64,000 bases of DNA from NCBI RefSeq assembly GCF_034928825.1, contig NZ_JAYFUL010000007.1, positions 1 through 64,000 of the forward strand, given 5' to 3'. The stretch comes from Arcicella aquatica (GTDB lineage Bacteria > Bacteroidota > Bacteroidia > Cytophagales > Spirosomataceae). The number at the start of each line of letters is the position of its first letter. Positions within the stretch are counted from its first letter, which is position 1. The notes beneath the pieces were generated by a model. The model ran no database searches. It was given only the letters and a program-made list of their open reading frames with translations, and had not been told where the DNA came from. A program made the position numbers and the translations under genes. Positions 52,498 to 60,856 of the stretch are shown here, one piece after another.

Positions 52498-52868
52498 GAG
52501 TCTTAGTTGAATTGACGTATTTTATTGATTGGGTTAGTTGTAAGAATATGTTTAAAGTTATATTTAGTTTATATCAAAAAAACAATATTTCCTTTCGCAA
52601 GTCCTTACTTTTCTTGTCTTGACACAAGAAAAGTAACAAAAGAAAGTCAAGAAATTCCAAACTCGCTATCGCTCAAACAGTGGAATTTCACTAAATGCTG
52701 ACGCCTAAATAGATATAACTTTGAATAATAAATCTTTTCGAAATTTAAACATACTCTGAATTGACAAGTATGTTTCTGGAAATTACAATAAAGATAAGGT
52801 TAAACAATGGCGATTATGGTCATATTGATTTATGTAATAATTAATTCTTATGTGGTCTCAATCCACCT
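52498..52868. other. 371-bp intergenic stretch with a repeat copy
   Basis: Between two minus-strand genes. It contains the repeat at 52601-52686, and outside that I see only AT-rich sequence without a reading frame. The promoter of the S1/P1-type gene should be here. Confidence 0.45.
52601..52686. repeat. Dispersed repeat, inverted copy of 51320-51406
   Basis: GTCCTTACTTTTCTTG and the rest match the reverse complement of 51320-51406 (with TTTTCTTTTGTTACTTTTCT in the other orientation), about 80-85% by eye. Inside is a small hairpin, CTTTTCTTGT and ACAAGAAAAG. The two copies flank the S1/P1-type gene in opposite orientations. Confidence 0.7.
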
Positions 52869-53333
52869 TTAAAGTGATAATTCAAAATATAGCACTTCAT
52901 CCAAGGGATTGTACACATAAGCGGATGTTGCTTGAAAGCCAAAAGAACGATAGAGCCCAATCGCTTCTGTTAAGGTGGTTAAAGTATCCAATTTCATGGT
53001 TTGATAATTGGCATTTTTAGCAAACGTGATCAACTCTTCTACTAATTTCCTACCTACTTTATGCCCTCTGGCAATGGGTTTTACATACAAACGCTTCATT
53101 TCGCACACACCTTCGGCAATGGGTTTCAAGGCAACACATCCTACAATCTCTTCGTTGATTTTAGCTAGGATAATACATCCAGCAGGAGCTGCATAAACTT
53201 TGGATAGCGTTTGTAATTCTTTCTCAAAATCCTGAAAACAAAGGTCTATCTTTAAGTATTCAGCATATTCTATGAATATTTTTCTTACCTCATCTAATTC
53301 ATCAGGGGAGTAATTCACGTAATGGAATTGCAT
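52869..53333 (-). CDS. GNAT family N-acetyltransferase
   Basis: 154 residues forming a single GNAT domain. Motif A is clear: CEMKRLYVKPIARGHKVGRK (R/Q-x-x-G-x-G/A pattern at ARGHKVG binding the acetyl-CoA pyrophosphate), followed by LVEELITFAKNANYQTMKLD and the C-terminal AIGLYRSFGFQ motif B. The IVGCVALKPI strand matches the family. Substrate unknown. Cytoplasmic, single gene, 40 bp from the divergent ferritin-like gene. Confidence 0.92.
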   Translation of the reverse strand: MQFHYVNYSPDELDEVRKIFIEYAEYLKIDLCFQDFEKELQTLSKVYAAPAGCIILAKINEEIVGCVALKPIAEGVCEMKRLYVKPIARGHKVGRKLVEELITFAKNANYQTMKLDTLTTLTEAIGLYRSFGFQATSAYVYNPLDEVLYFELSL

Positions 53334-53403
53334 ATTTTTAACTTTGTGAGTAAATAATTAGGGATAAAAAAAATTGAATGAAAATCACTTACTAATTTTG
53401 GGC

Positions 53404-54021
53404 ATGAAATTACAAGAAATATTCCGAAACATCATTGCGACAGATTCGCTTCACGCTCGATTCTTGAATACTCTTTCATTAATGGAGAACACTGGTGCAA
53501 GAAAAATATCTGCTTCTGAAGATAAATCCAAAGTATCTTATATCGTATTGAAGCACGCCGCAGAAGAAGCACGTCATGCTTTTTACTTGAAAAAGCAAAT
53601 CCAAAAAGTTGGAAAAATATCAGATTTCCCAACTTATGAAAAACCATATCTTATCGCTCCTTTTGCTAGTTATACTTATTTGCATACCTTGGATATTCAG
53701 GTATGTAGGTATTTAAAACAAACCTTAAAGCTATCAGGTAATGATTTGAAATATGCGGCTTATTTGTTGGTTACGTATGCCATTGAAGTAAGAGCCGACG
53801 AATTATATCCTGTATATCAAGAATTACTCGAAGAGGTGTCATCTAAAGTAAATATGAAGTCCATTATTGTTGAAGAAGAAGGACATTTAGCAGAGATGAT
53901 TAATCAATTAAAAGAGTTTTCGCCAGCATGGGAAATGCACGCTAAAGTGGCTTGCGATATTGAAAAGACTTTATTCGAACAATGGATTATTTCTATTGGT
54001 ACTGAATTAGGAGTTAATTAA
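53404..54021 (+). CDS. Ferritin-like di-iron protein of unknown function
   Basis: 205 residues from the ATG at 53404. An all-helical protein with the four-helix di-iron ligand pattern: E28, E55xxH58 (AAEEARHAF), E128 (AIEVRADELY) and E158xxH161 (VEEEGHLAEM). This is the order of ferritin-like oxidases, so an iron- or manganese-binding redox protein is likely, not a ferritin cage because the length and loops differ. The exact subfamily is not recognised. It converges on the HTH-less regulator gene, with a GAGC-rich repeat between them. Confidence 0.75.
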   Translation: MKLQEIFRNIIATDSLHARFLNTLSLMENTGARKISASEDKSKVSYIVLKHAAEEARHAFYLKKQIQKVGKISDFPTYEKPYLIAPFASYTYLHTLDIQVCRYLKQTLKLSGNDLKYAAYLLVTYAIEVRADELYPVYQELLEEVSSKVNMKSIIVEEEGHLAEMINQLKEFSPAWEMHAKVACDIEKTLFEQWIISIGTELGVN

Positions 54022-54121
54022 TAGCTATCAGCTGTGAGCAGTGAGCGGTGAGCGGTGAGCGGTGAGCTTTTTGACTTAAAAACTCACCGCTTATAGCTCA
54101 TAGCTCATAGCTCACAGCTAA
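54022..54121. repeat. Low-complexity inverted repeat between convergent genes
   Basis: Iterated GAGCGGTGAGC and TAGCTCATAGCTCA units that can fold on themselves (AGCTGTGAGC at the left pairs with GCTCACAGCT at the right). It probably ends transcription from both sides. It has no unique spacers, so it is not a CRISPR. Confidence 0.6.
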
Positions 54122-54125
54122 ACCC

Positions 54126-54941
54126 TCACAGAGAGTTTCTTCTGATAAATAAAAATGAGTTTCTGATATGTTCTTGCCTACCACTTAAAATTAAGTCGGC
54201 AGCATTTTTTCCTAATTGAAAATGGTCTGTAGATACTACCGTAATTCCTCCTGATAATATTTCTTTGATGGGTGTTTCGTTATATGAAACAATACCAATA
54301 TCCTCTCCTACTACCATCTTCTTATTCTTACAGCACATCAGTGTTTCGGCTAAATATCTTTCCGAAAGAATTAAATAAGCTTCTTTGCTTCGGATAGTAT
54401 TTTCCTCAATATCCGAATAGATATTGTACTGTAGGTTATTCTCTTTGGCAAACTTTTTTAGTCCTTCAATGACAAAATACGCATTGGCATAATGTTCTTG
54501 AATAATACAATTCAGGGTACTGTATTTCAGAATTGCTTCTTTGGCTTTGAACAAAGCTTCGTAAATATCCTGCTCGAAATCTTGATAAACACAGGCATAT
54601 TTCCCTCTGATAAATTCATTTCTTTTCTCAAGAATAATCAATTTATTGGTCGGAACACTATTGATAGTTTTTAGAAAATCTTCATTGAGATAACTCGTAT
54701 GCATCATAAAAGCAAAGTAATCATACTGATTAATTTTCTCTTTTATTACCTTCTCAAAGTGAAAAGCATTCTGGGTACTGAACTGATGGATGTATAAATC
54801 AACCGTAGCTTTCCCTTCGATTTTGTCCATAAATCCATCATAGATTTCATGTTTAAAATCGTTTAGCCTACTAAAAACTATCAGTATTTTTAGTTCTTTT
54901 GATTGAAGGCTTGTATGCGAATTGGCTAATTGTGCTGTCAA
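54126..54941 (-). CDS. PBP1-type ligand-binding protein lacking a DNA-binding domain (truncated GntR/LacI-like regulator)
   Basis: 271 residues, but the frame has no ATG before residue 38; translation would have to begin at a TTG (54941). The sequence is the sugar-binding domain of GntR-LacI-type regulators (KILIVFSRLND; IIQEHYANAYFVIEGLKKFA; VGEDIGIVSYNETPIKEILS; GGITVVSTDHFQLGKNAADL). It aligns with the C-terminal two thirds of the complete regulator at 55352-56380 (GKEIGLISLNDNCYKEILAG). The 85-residue winged-helix start is missing and the upstream DNA does not encode it in any frame. It may be a decayed paralogue or a ligand-binding competitor. Confidence 0.55.
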   Translation of the reverse strand: MTAQLANSHTSLQSKELKILIVFSRLNDFKHEIYDGFMDKIEGKATVDLYIHQFSTQNAFHFEKVIKEKINQYDYFAFMMHTSYLNEDFLKTINSVPTNKLIILEKRNEFIRGKYACVYQDFEQDIYEALFKAKEAILKYSTLNCIIQEHYANAYFVIEGLKKFAKENNLQYNIYSDIEENTIRSKEAYLILSERYLAETLMCCKNKKMVVGEDIGIVSYNETPIKEILSGGITVVSTDHFQLGKNAADLILSGRQEHIRNSFLFIRRNSL

Positions 54942-55351
54942 TGAGAATGTCGTTTGAACTTATAGATACCAAGTAACTTATTCCCGAACAACTAAATATC
55001 CTGCCTTGCACCGTCAACAAAAAGCAGGTCATAACAGGACACCAAATGCCCATTTCCCCAACTTTGCAATATATATCCCAACATTTGCAAGAAATGTCCT
55101 AACCACTTAAACCAATTTGAGCCTACCTTTACGAAACAATTTATGCACTTTTTCAATAATTTATTTGACTTATTGGATTAATTCGTTTGTTTTTGACGAA
55201 TGGAGTAATTCAGATAAAAGTTCAGATTGAAATATCTAAAAATTCGTACCAGTATAATTTATAAGCATCGAATCAATATTTCAATCACTTTGGCATTTAC
55301 GTATTACCTACTATTACCAATATAACAACCCAATTTTATCCAGTAAATAAA
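54942..55351. promoter_or_regulatory. 410-bp divergent region with repeated operator-like motifs
   Basis: It separates the HTH-less regulator (minus) from the full regulator (plus). Two direct copies of CCCAAC(A)TTTGCAA lie at 55057-55069 and 55077-55090, about two helical turns apart, and the second is part of the inverted repeat ACATTTGCAAGAAATGT (55081-55097). A further AAATGCCCATTT palindrome is at 55045-55056. These could be binding sites of the regulator encoded at 55352. Confidence 0.45.
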
Positions 55352-56380
55352 ATGATAAAGACATTCAGAGAGTTTTCTCAAAACAAGCAAGATTCAAAAA
55401 CACCAAAATATCAGCAATTGGTAAACACCCTGTTGATTGATATTGAAAGCGGAAACTTACAAACGGGTGAACGCCTTCCTTCCATTAATGAAGCGAGTGA
55501 AGAGTGCTACTTGTCTCGTGATACTGTTGAACGTGCTTATTCAGAACTTCACCGTTTAGGTGTGATTACTTCTATTTTCAGAAAAGGTTATTTTATCTCT
55601 GGAAAGTCGGCCAAAACTAAAACGAAAGTTTTCTTTTTAGTCGGAAAAATTACAGAGAACAACAAAGCCATTTTTAATGCTTTTGTGAATGCCTCAAACA
55701 AAGATGTAACTGTTGATATTTTCACTTACAATTATAAGAGTGATAATTTCAGAGAAATCATCAATAGTCATTTAGGCAATTATCATTATTATGTAATCAT
55801 GCCTCATTTGATTGAAGAAAGTGAAGAAAACATTAAATGCTTAAAGAAGATTTCTGGCGAACGCCTTATCTTTTTAGAGCAATCATTGGCTTCTCTTCAT
55901 GGATTAAATTCAAGCATTTTGAGCAACTCTGGTGATGAGATTGCTCAGGTAATGCAACAAAACATTAAGCATTTCAAGAAATACAAAACCTTGAATTTGG
56001 TTTTGACAGAAGACGAGTATTTTGATTCGGAGTTGATTACTGGATTTAGAGATTTCTGTGAAACCAATCATTTTGATTTCCAAGTATTAGATGGCTTTCA
56101 GGATGAAGAAGTAATGGCAGGAAATGCTTATTTAACAATGGACGACATTGATTTAGTAGCCGTCATTAAATCAGCAGAACAACAAGGCTTAACACTCGGG
56201 AAAGAAATTGGGTTGATTTCATTAAACGATAACTGTTATAAAGAAATATTAGCTGGGGGGATTACAATAATATCCTCTAAACCTACCGAAATTGGCAAAA
56301 TGGCCGCCAACATTATTCAAGGAGGAAAACGCCAACAAATACAAGTTCCGATGGAAATGGTATTGAGGAAATCCCTTTAA
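55352..56380 (+). CDS. GntR-type regulator with PBP1/LacI-like sugar-binding domain
   Basis: 342 residues. A GntR winged helix comes first (about 15-85: YQQLVNTLLIDIESGNLQTG, LPSINEASEECYLSRDTVER, ELHRLGVITSIFRKGYF). A periplasmic-binding-protein-like ligand domain follows (about 93-335: VFFLVGKITENNKAIFNAFV, LGKEIGLISLNDNCYKEILA, GGITIISSKPTEIGKMAANI). This architecture in Bacteroidota controls sugar metabolism genes, with a sugar or sugar phosphate as signal. No sugar gene is beside it, so the target may be itself and the HTH-less neighbour at 54126-54941. Confidence 0.9.
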   Translation: MIKTFREFSQNKQDSKTPKYQQLVNTLLIDIESGNLQTGERLPSINEASEECYLSRDTVERAYSELHRLGVITSIFRKGYFISGKSAKTKTKVFFLVGKITENNKAIFNAFVNASNKDVTVDIFTYNYKSDNFREIINSHLGNYHYYVIMPHLIEESEENIKCLKKISGERLIFLEQSLASLHGLNSSILSNSGDEIAQVMQQNIKHFKKYKTLNLVLTEDEYFDSELITGFRDFCETNHFDFQVLDGFQDEEVMAGNAYLTMDDIDLVAVIKSAEQQGLTLGKEIGLISLNDNCYKEILAGGITIISSKPTEIGKMAANIIQGGKRQQIQVPMEMVLRKSL

Positions 56381-56435
56381 GACACTTTTTTAATTGAAAA
56401 ATAGGCTAAGATGATTCAAAATCTTATTCCTTGTT

Positions 56436-56470
56436 ACAACCTTGACTATGTTTAGTCAAGGTTGTTTTGT
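56436..56470 (+). terminator. Rho-independent terminator of the GntR-type regulator gene
   Basis: A perfect 13-bp stem (ACAACCTTGACTA/TAGTCAAGGTTGT) with a 4-base loop and a T-rich tail (TTTGTTTT), 55 bp after the stop. Confidence 0.85.
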
Positions 56471-56576
56471 TTTCATGGCTCTTTTTCAGCTAAAAACCTG
56501 TAATTTTGCAATTCTAAAAAAATAGTCAATGTAGCCATACACTTATTGTTAATGACTACAACAAAAACCACAAGCA

Positions 56577-59384
56577 ATGGAATACAATTTCAAAGAAACA
56601 GAACAGAAATGGAGACAGTTTTGGGAAGAAAACCAAACCTATAAAACAGAGGTTAACCATGATAAACCCAAGTATTATGTATTGGATATGTTTCCGTATC
56701 CTTCAGGTGCTGGTTTACACGTTGGTCATCCACTAGGTTACATTGCTTCTGATATCATCGCTCGTTACAAACGTTTGAAAGGATTCAACGTATTGCACCC
56801 GATGGGCTTTGATTCTTTTGGTTTGCCTGCTGAACAGTATGCTATCCAAACAGGTCAACATCCAGCTATTACTACCGAAGAAAATATTGCTACTTATATT
56901 CGTCAGCTAAAGCAAATTGGTTTTAGTTATGACTGGTCGCGTGAAGTGCGTACTTCTGATGCTAAATATTACAAATGGACGCAATGGATTTTTATGCAAT
57001 TGTTCAAGCATTATTATGATAAAGATGCCAACAAAGCTTTGTCTATTGCTAGTTTAGTTGAACGCTTCGCTGTGTCTGGTAACAAGGGCATCAATGCTGT
57101 TTGTGATGAAGATACATCAAATTTCACAGCAGAAGAGTGGAATAACATGAGCGAACAAGAACAGCAGACTATTTTATTAAAATATCGTTTGACTTATCCA
57201 GATGAATCAGTTGTAAACTGGTGCCCAGGCTTGGGAACTGTTTTGGCGAATGATGAAATCAAAGACGGTGTTTCTGAACGTGGAGGCTATCCTGTTGAAC
57301 AGAAAAAAATGAAGCAGTGGGCAATGCGTATCACTGCGTATGCCGATAGATTAATCGACGGTTTGAATGAAGTAGATTGGTCGGATGCTTTGAAAGAACA
57401 ACAACGTAACTGGATTGGTAGAAGTACGGGGGCAAGTGTCAAGTTTAAAGTTGATGCTTCGACTGTTCAAGAAAATGCTCCAGCATTTATTGAAGTATTT
57501 ACTACGCGTGTTGATACAATTTATGGTGTGTCGTTTATGGTAATTGCTCCAGAACATGAGTACGTTCCATTCTTGACAACTCCAGCACAAAAAGAAACCG
57601 TTGATGAGTATGTGAAATGGGTAGCTTCAAGAACGGAGTTAGACCGTATGTCTGAAGTGAAAAAAGTTACAGGAGCTTTTACAGGAAGCTATGTAATCAA
57701 TCCATTTACGGAAGAAAGAGTACCTATTTTCTTAGCAGACTATGTGTTGGCTGGCTACGGAACAGGGGCAGTAATGGGTGTACCTTCGGGCGACCAACGT
57801 GACTGGAACTTTGCTACACATTTCGAGTTACCAATTATACCAATCTTGGATGCTCAGAAAAATATTGAAGAACAAGCAGATAATACCAAAGAAGGTAAAT
57901 ATATCAATTCGGGTATAATCAACGGCATGGGCTATAAAGAAGCTACGGCTACTTTAACCAAATGGTTGGAAGAAAGAGGCATCGGAAAAGGTAAAATTCA
58001 ATACCGTTTACGTAATGCAGTATTCAGTCGCCAAAGATATTGGGGCGAGCCAGTGCCTGCCTACTTCAAAGACGGTTTGCCATATTTGATTGAAGAAAGC
58101 GACTTGCCTTTAGAATTGCCAGTGATTGATAAATACTTGCCAACAGAAACGGGCGAACCTCCACTAGGACGTGCTGAAGGTTGGAAATACAAAGGCGAGT
58201 ACGAATACGAATTATCGACAATGCCAGGTTGGGCAGGTTCGTCATGGTATTGGTACCGTTATATGGATGCTCAGAACGAGCAAGAATTTGCCTCGCAAGA
58301 AGCCATCAATTACTGGAAGGCAGTAGATTTATATATGGGCGGGTCTGAACATGCTACTGGTCACTTGTTATATAGTCGTTTCTGGAATAAATTCTTGAAA
58401 GATTTAGGCTTGGTACCAGAAGAAGAATTTGCCAAAAAATTGATTAATCAAGGGATGATTCAGGGACGTTCTAATTTTGTATATCGTGTAAAATCGTCTG
58501 TTGGAGAGGGCAAAAACCCAGTTTTTGTTTCTTATGGGTTGAAAGAACAATACGAAACTACGCCAATTCATACAGATGTAAACATTGTATCGAATGAGGT
58601 GCTAGACATACAAGCTTTCAAAAAATGGCGCGCTGACTTCGAAAATGCAGAATTCATATTAGAAGATGGCAAATATATCTGCGGTGTTGAGGTTGAGAAA
58701 ATGTCGAAATCTAAATACAACGTAGTAAACCCAGACGTATTGGTTGACAAAGTGGGTGCAGATACTTTGCGTTTGTACGAAATGTTTTTAGGCCCATTAG
58801 AACAAGCTAAACCATGGAATACTAATGGTATCGATGGTTCATTCCGTTTTATCAAAAAAGTGTGGCGTTTGTTCTATGACGATTTAGGCAACTATAAAGT
58901 AAAAGACGAAGCACCAACACCTGCGGAATTGAAAGTATTGCATACTTGTATCAAGAAGGTGGAAGAAGATTTAGAGCGCTATTCCTTCAATACCGTAGTT
59001 TCTACGTTGATGATTTGTGTGAATGATTTAGGGTCATTGAAATGTACAAGTAAAGCTATTTTGCAAGAATTAGTTATTTTAATGTCGCCATACACACCAC
59101 ATATTGCCGAAGAGCTTTGGGTATTGTTAGGTAACGAAGCAGGAACAATTTCTTATGCTACTTTCCCTAAATTCAATGCTTCATTATTGGTAGAAGCTAA
59201 TTTTGACTATCCGATTTCAATCAATGGAAAAGTAAGAGCAAACATCTCTTTCCCAACTGATGCGATTCCAGCGGATATTGAAGCAGGAGTTTTGGCACAC
59301 GAAGTAGTTCAAAAATGGTTAGATGGTAAAGCTCCTAAAAAAGTAATCGTGGTACCGAAAAGAATAGTGAATGTAGTATTGTAA
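56577..59384 (+). CDS. leuS: Leucyl-tRNA synthetase
   Basis: 935 residues, within the range for bacterial LeuRS with the Bacteroidota insertion. Class I signatures are present: HVGH at 48-51 and KMSKS at 708-712. The CP1 editing domain (about 230-430) carries TTRVDTIYG and the GTGAVMGVPSGDQRDWNFA region, an anticodon-binding helical domain follows (about 750-880), and the C-terminal part ends with PKRIVNVVL. An acidic insertion of about 60 residues (about 145-205, FTAEEWNNMSEQEQQ) is typical of Bacteroidetes. It charges tRNA-Leu and proofreads near-cognate products. A housekeeping gene with its own terminator at 59447-59493. Confidence 0.97.
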   Translation: MEYNFKETEQKWRQFWEENQTYKTEVNHDKPKYYVLDMFPYPSGAGLHVGHPLGYIASDIIARYKRLKGFNVLHPMGFDSFGLPAEQYAIQTGQHPAITTEENIATYIRQLKQIGFSYDWSREVRTSDAKYYKWTQWIFMQLFKHYYDKDANKALSIASLVERFAVSGNKGINAVCDEDTSNFTAEEWNNMSEQEQQTILLKYRLTYPDESVVNWCPGLGTVLANDEIKDGVSERGGYPVEQKKMKQWAMRITAYADRLIDGLNEVDWSDALKEQQRNWIGRSTGASVKFKVDASTVQENAPAFIEVFTTRVDTIYGVSFMVIAPEHEYVPFLTTPAQKETVDEYVKWVASRTELDRMSEVKKVTGAFTGSYVINPFTEERVPIFLADYVLAGYGTGAVMGVPSGDQRDWNFATHFELPIIPILDAQKNIEEQADNTKEGKYINSGIINGMGYKEATATLTKWLEERGIGKGKIQYRLRNAVFSRQRYWGEPVPAYFKDGLPYLIEESDLPLELPVIDKYLPTETGEPPLGRAEGWKYKGEYEYELSTMPGWAGSSWYWYRYMDAQNEQEFASQEAINYWKAVDLYMGGSEHATGHLLYSRFWNKFLKDLGLVPEEEFAKKLINQGMIQGRSNFVYRVKSSVGEGKNPVFVSYGLKEQYETTPIHTDVNIVSNEVLDIQAFKKWRADFENAEFILEDGKYICGVEVEKMSKSKYNVVNPDVLVDKVGADTLRLYEMFLGPLEQAKPWNTNGIDGSFRFIKKVWRLFYDDLGNYKVKDEAPTPAELKVLHTCIKKVEEDLERYSFNTVVSTLMICVNDLGSLKCTSKAILQELVILMSPYTPHIAEELWVLLGNEAGTISYATFPKFNASLLVEANFDYPISINGKVRANISFPTDAIPADIEAGVLAHEVVQKWLDGKAPKKVIVVPKRIVNVVL

Positions 59385-59446
59385 TAAAGACAAAATTAAT
59401 AGTCGTCGCTCGCTTCAAGCGAGTGATTGCATTGTTTCTTTCCATC

Positions 59447-59493
59447 AGCTCTCCAAAGATTAATGATTTTTTTATCTTTGGAGAGCTTTTTTG
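59447..59493 (+). terminator. Rho-independent terminator of leuS
   Basis: A perfect 14-bp stem (AGCTCTCCAAAGAT/ATCTTTGGAGAGCT) with a 13-base T-rich loop and a six-T tail. Confidence 0.9.
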
Positions 59494-59538
59494 TTTTTTA
59501 TTGTTGATAAATTACAAACATTATCTAAACACATATTT

Positions 59539-60075
59539 ATGGATTTACAAGCTTTACAATATCCAATTGGGAAATGGACTCCAAAGGAACAACATACTTG
59601 GGAAGAGATTCAAGAAAGTATTGCCCAATTAAAGACAATTCCAGCTCAATATAAAGAACTTACCGCAGGTTTGAGCGAAGAGGATTTACTAAAACAATAT
59701 CGCAAAGGAAGCTGGACTGTCAGACAAGTGATACATCATGTCGCAGATATTCATGTGCTGTATTTTGTGCGTTTTAAACATGCTCTTACTGAAATAAATT
59801 CTGAAGGAGTGGTAAGTAAAATAGATGCTTGGGCTAATTTAGAAGAAGCTAAAAATGCTCCTATTGAATATTCTTTGACTTTATTAGAAGGCACCCATCT
59901 GCGATGGACATATCTTTTAGAGCAAATGACAGAAGAGGATTTTCAGAAAGGTTACTATCATCCTACCCGCAAGATGTATTTAACATTGATGGATGCCGTG
60001 GATGTAGGCGTTTGGCATAGTAAACATCATTTAGCGCATATTAAAATTGCTTTAGGGAAAGCTATAGATCTTTAA
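59539..60075 (+). CDS. YfiT-type DinB-fold protein
   Basis: 178 residues from the ATG at 59539, where the family start (LQYPIGKW) begins; the longer frame reads through the leuS terminator. The DinB/YfiT four-helix fold carries the metal-binding histidines: H66/H67 in VRQVIHHVADIH and the C-terminal WHSKHHLAHI. Family blocks GLSEEDLLKQYRKGSWTVRQ and HALTEINSE also match. YfiT-type proteins bind Zn or Ni; bacillithiol- or mycothiol-dependent transfer has been shown for relatives, but the substrate here is unknown. Cytoplasmic. It converges on the HigA gene with a 4-bp overlap. Confidence 0.92.
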   Translation: MDLQALQYPIGKWTPKEQHTWEEIQESIAQLKTIPAQYKELTAGLSEEDLLKQYRKGSWTVRQVIHHVADIHVLYFVRFKHALTEINSEGVVSKIDAWANLEEAKNAPIEYSLTLLEGTHLRWTYLLEQMTEEDFQKGYYHPTRKMYLTLMDAVDVGVWHSKHHLAHIKIALGKAIDL

Positions 60076-60425
60076 GCAAGCAAAATATCTGCGGAGATAC
60101 CAAAGTTTTGATATAGATTTTTAATCATTTTAAGAGTCAAAGGTCTTTTTTTATTTAATACCTGTGATACCATTTCTTTACTACCGAAATACTGAACAAG
60201 GTCTTTTTGTTTTAGTCCTTGTTCTTTCATTTCGTATTTTATGGCTTCGATGGGATCAAGCGGTTCAATCGCATAATGTTTATTTTCATAATCATCTGCC
60301 AAAATAGATAGCACTTCTAAAAGCTCAAATTCAGCCGTATTTGGTTCTGCATTAATCAAAGAATCAATTTTTTTTAGTGCTTCCCTGTATTGTTCCTCTG
60401 TTTTTATTGGTCTTATTGCTTCCAT
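60072..60425 (-). CDS. HigA-type antitoxin
   Basis: 117 residues. An acidic helical first half (KTEEQYREALKKIDSLINAE, FELLEVLSILADDYENKHY) is followed by an XRE-type helix-turn-helix (about 60-117: IKYEMKEQGLKQKDLVQYFG, EMVSQVLNKKRPLTLKMIKN). This is the arrangement of HigA-like antitoxins that bind their promoter. It is encoded 18 bp after the HigB-type toxin, giving the usual higB-higA order. The family also includes stand-alone transcription factors, but the partner fixes the role here. Confidence 0.88.
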   Translation of the reverse strand: MEAIRPIKTEEQYREALKKIDSLINAEPNTAEFELLEVLSILADDYENKHYAIEPLDPIEAIKYEMKEQGLKQKDLVQYFGSKEMVSQVLNKKRPLTLKMIKNLYQNFGISADILLA

Positions 60426-60443
60426 TTTCTAATATATTATAAA

Positions 60444-60767
60444 CTAAATATTTTCTATGTCTTTTATTTTGTCATACTCTTTATGAGTATCAATAAAGCG
60501 TATATAACAAATTTGAGTTTCATAGATAAACTTTACTATTAGCCTGTATTTGTTTCTTGCTATGTTAAATACAATACGACCATTTCCTACTTGGTCAGCA
60601 TTTGTGAAAACTTGCTTAATTTCATTGGGATTATTCCAAGTGCTTTTTTTTATTGTTTCAAACCAAATTTTTAATGGCTTCTCAGCATCAGGATATTTTT
60701 CCCAAATTCTTTTAAGGTGCTTTTTGCGACTATTCTCATCTGATATTCTTTTATCAAAGATGTACAA
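60444..60767 (-). CDS. HigB-type toxin (mRNA interferase)
   Basis: 107 residues from a TTG at 60767; an in-frame stop lies two codons earlier and no ATG is available. The HigB fold is evident from EKYPDAEKPLKIWFETIKKS, NADQVGNGRIVFNIARNKYR and FIYETQICYIRFIDTHKEYD. The last block supplies the conserved His and Asp-Lys. HigB cuts mRNA on the ribosome and is held inactive by HigA. Compared with typical members there is an extra RISDENSRKKHLKR stretch near the N-terminus. The inverted repeat at 60764-60792 overlaps the start codon and is the probable autoregulation site. Confidence 0.88.
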   Translation of the reverse strand: MYIFDKRISDENSRKKHLKRIWEKYPDAEKPLKIWFETIKKSTWNNPNEIKQVFTNADQVGNGRIVFNIARNKYRLIVKFIYETQICYIRFIDTHKEYDKIKDIENI

Positions 60768-60792
60768 AAGTTACCATATTGATAACTTTTGT
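60764..60792. promoter_or_regulatory. Putative HigA operator
   Basis: A perfect 10-bp inverted repeat (ACAAAAGTTA/TAACTTTTGT) with a 9-bp spacer, overlapping the TTG start of the toxin gene. The position is right for autoregulation by the HigBA complex. Confidence 0.55.
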
Positions 60793-60856
60793 GCAAAAAT
60801 TGCAGTAAATATCTTTTTGCTATCTGTCAATATTAAAATATTATCTTTTTACACAT

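Noticed and set aside
54022..54121. Repeated GAGC units as a CRISPR array
   Set aside because: Repeats are under 15 bp and without unique spacers; the sequence folds on itself and lies between convergent genes.
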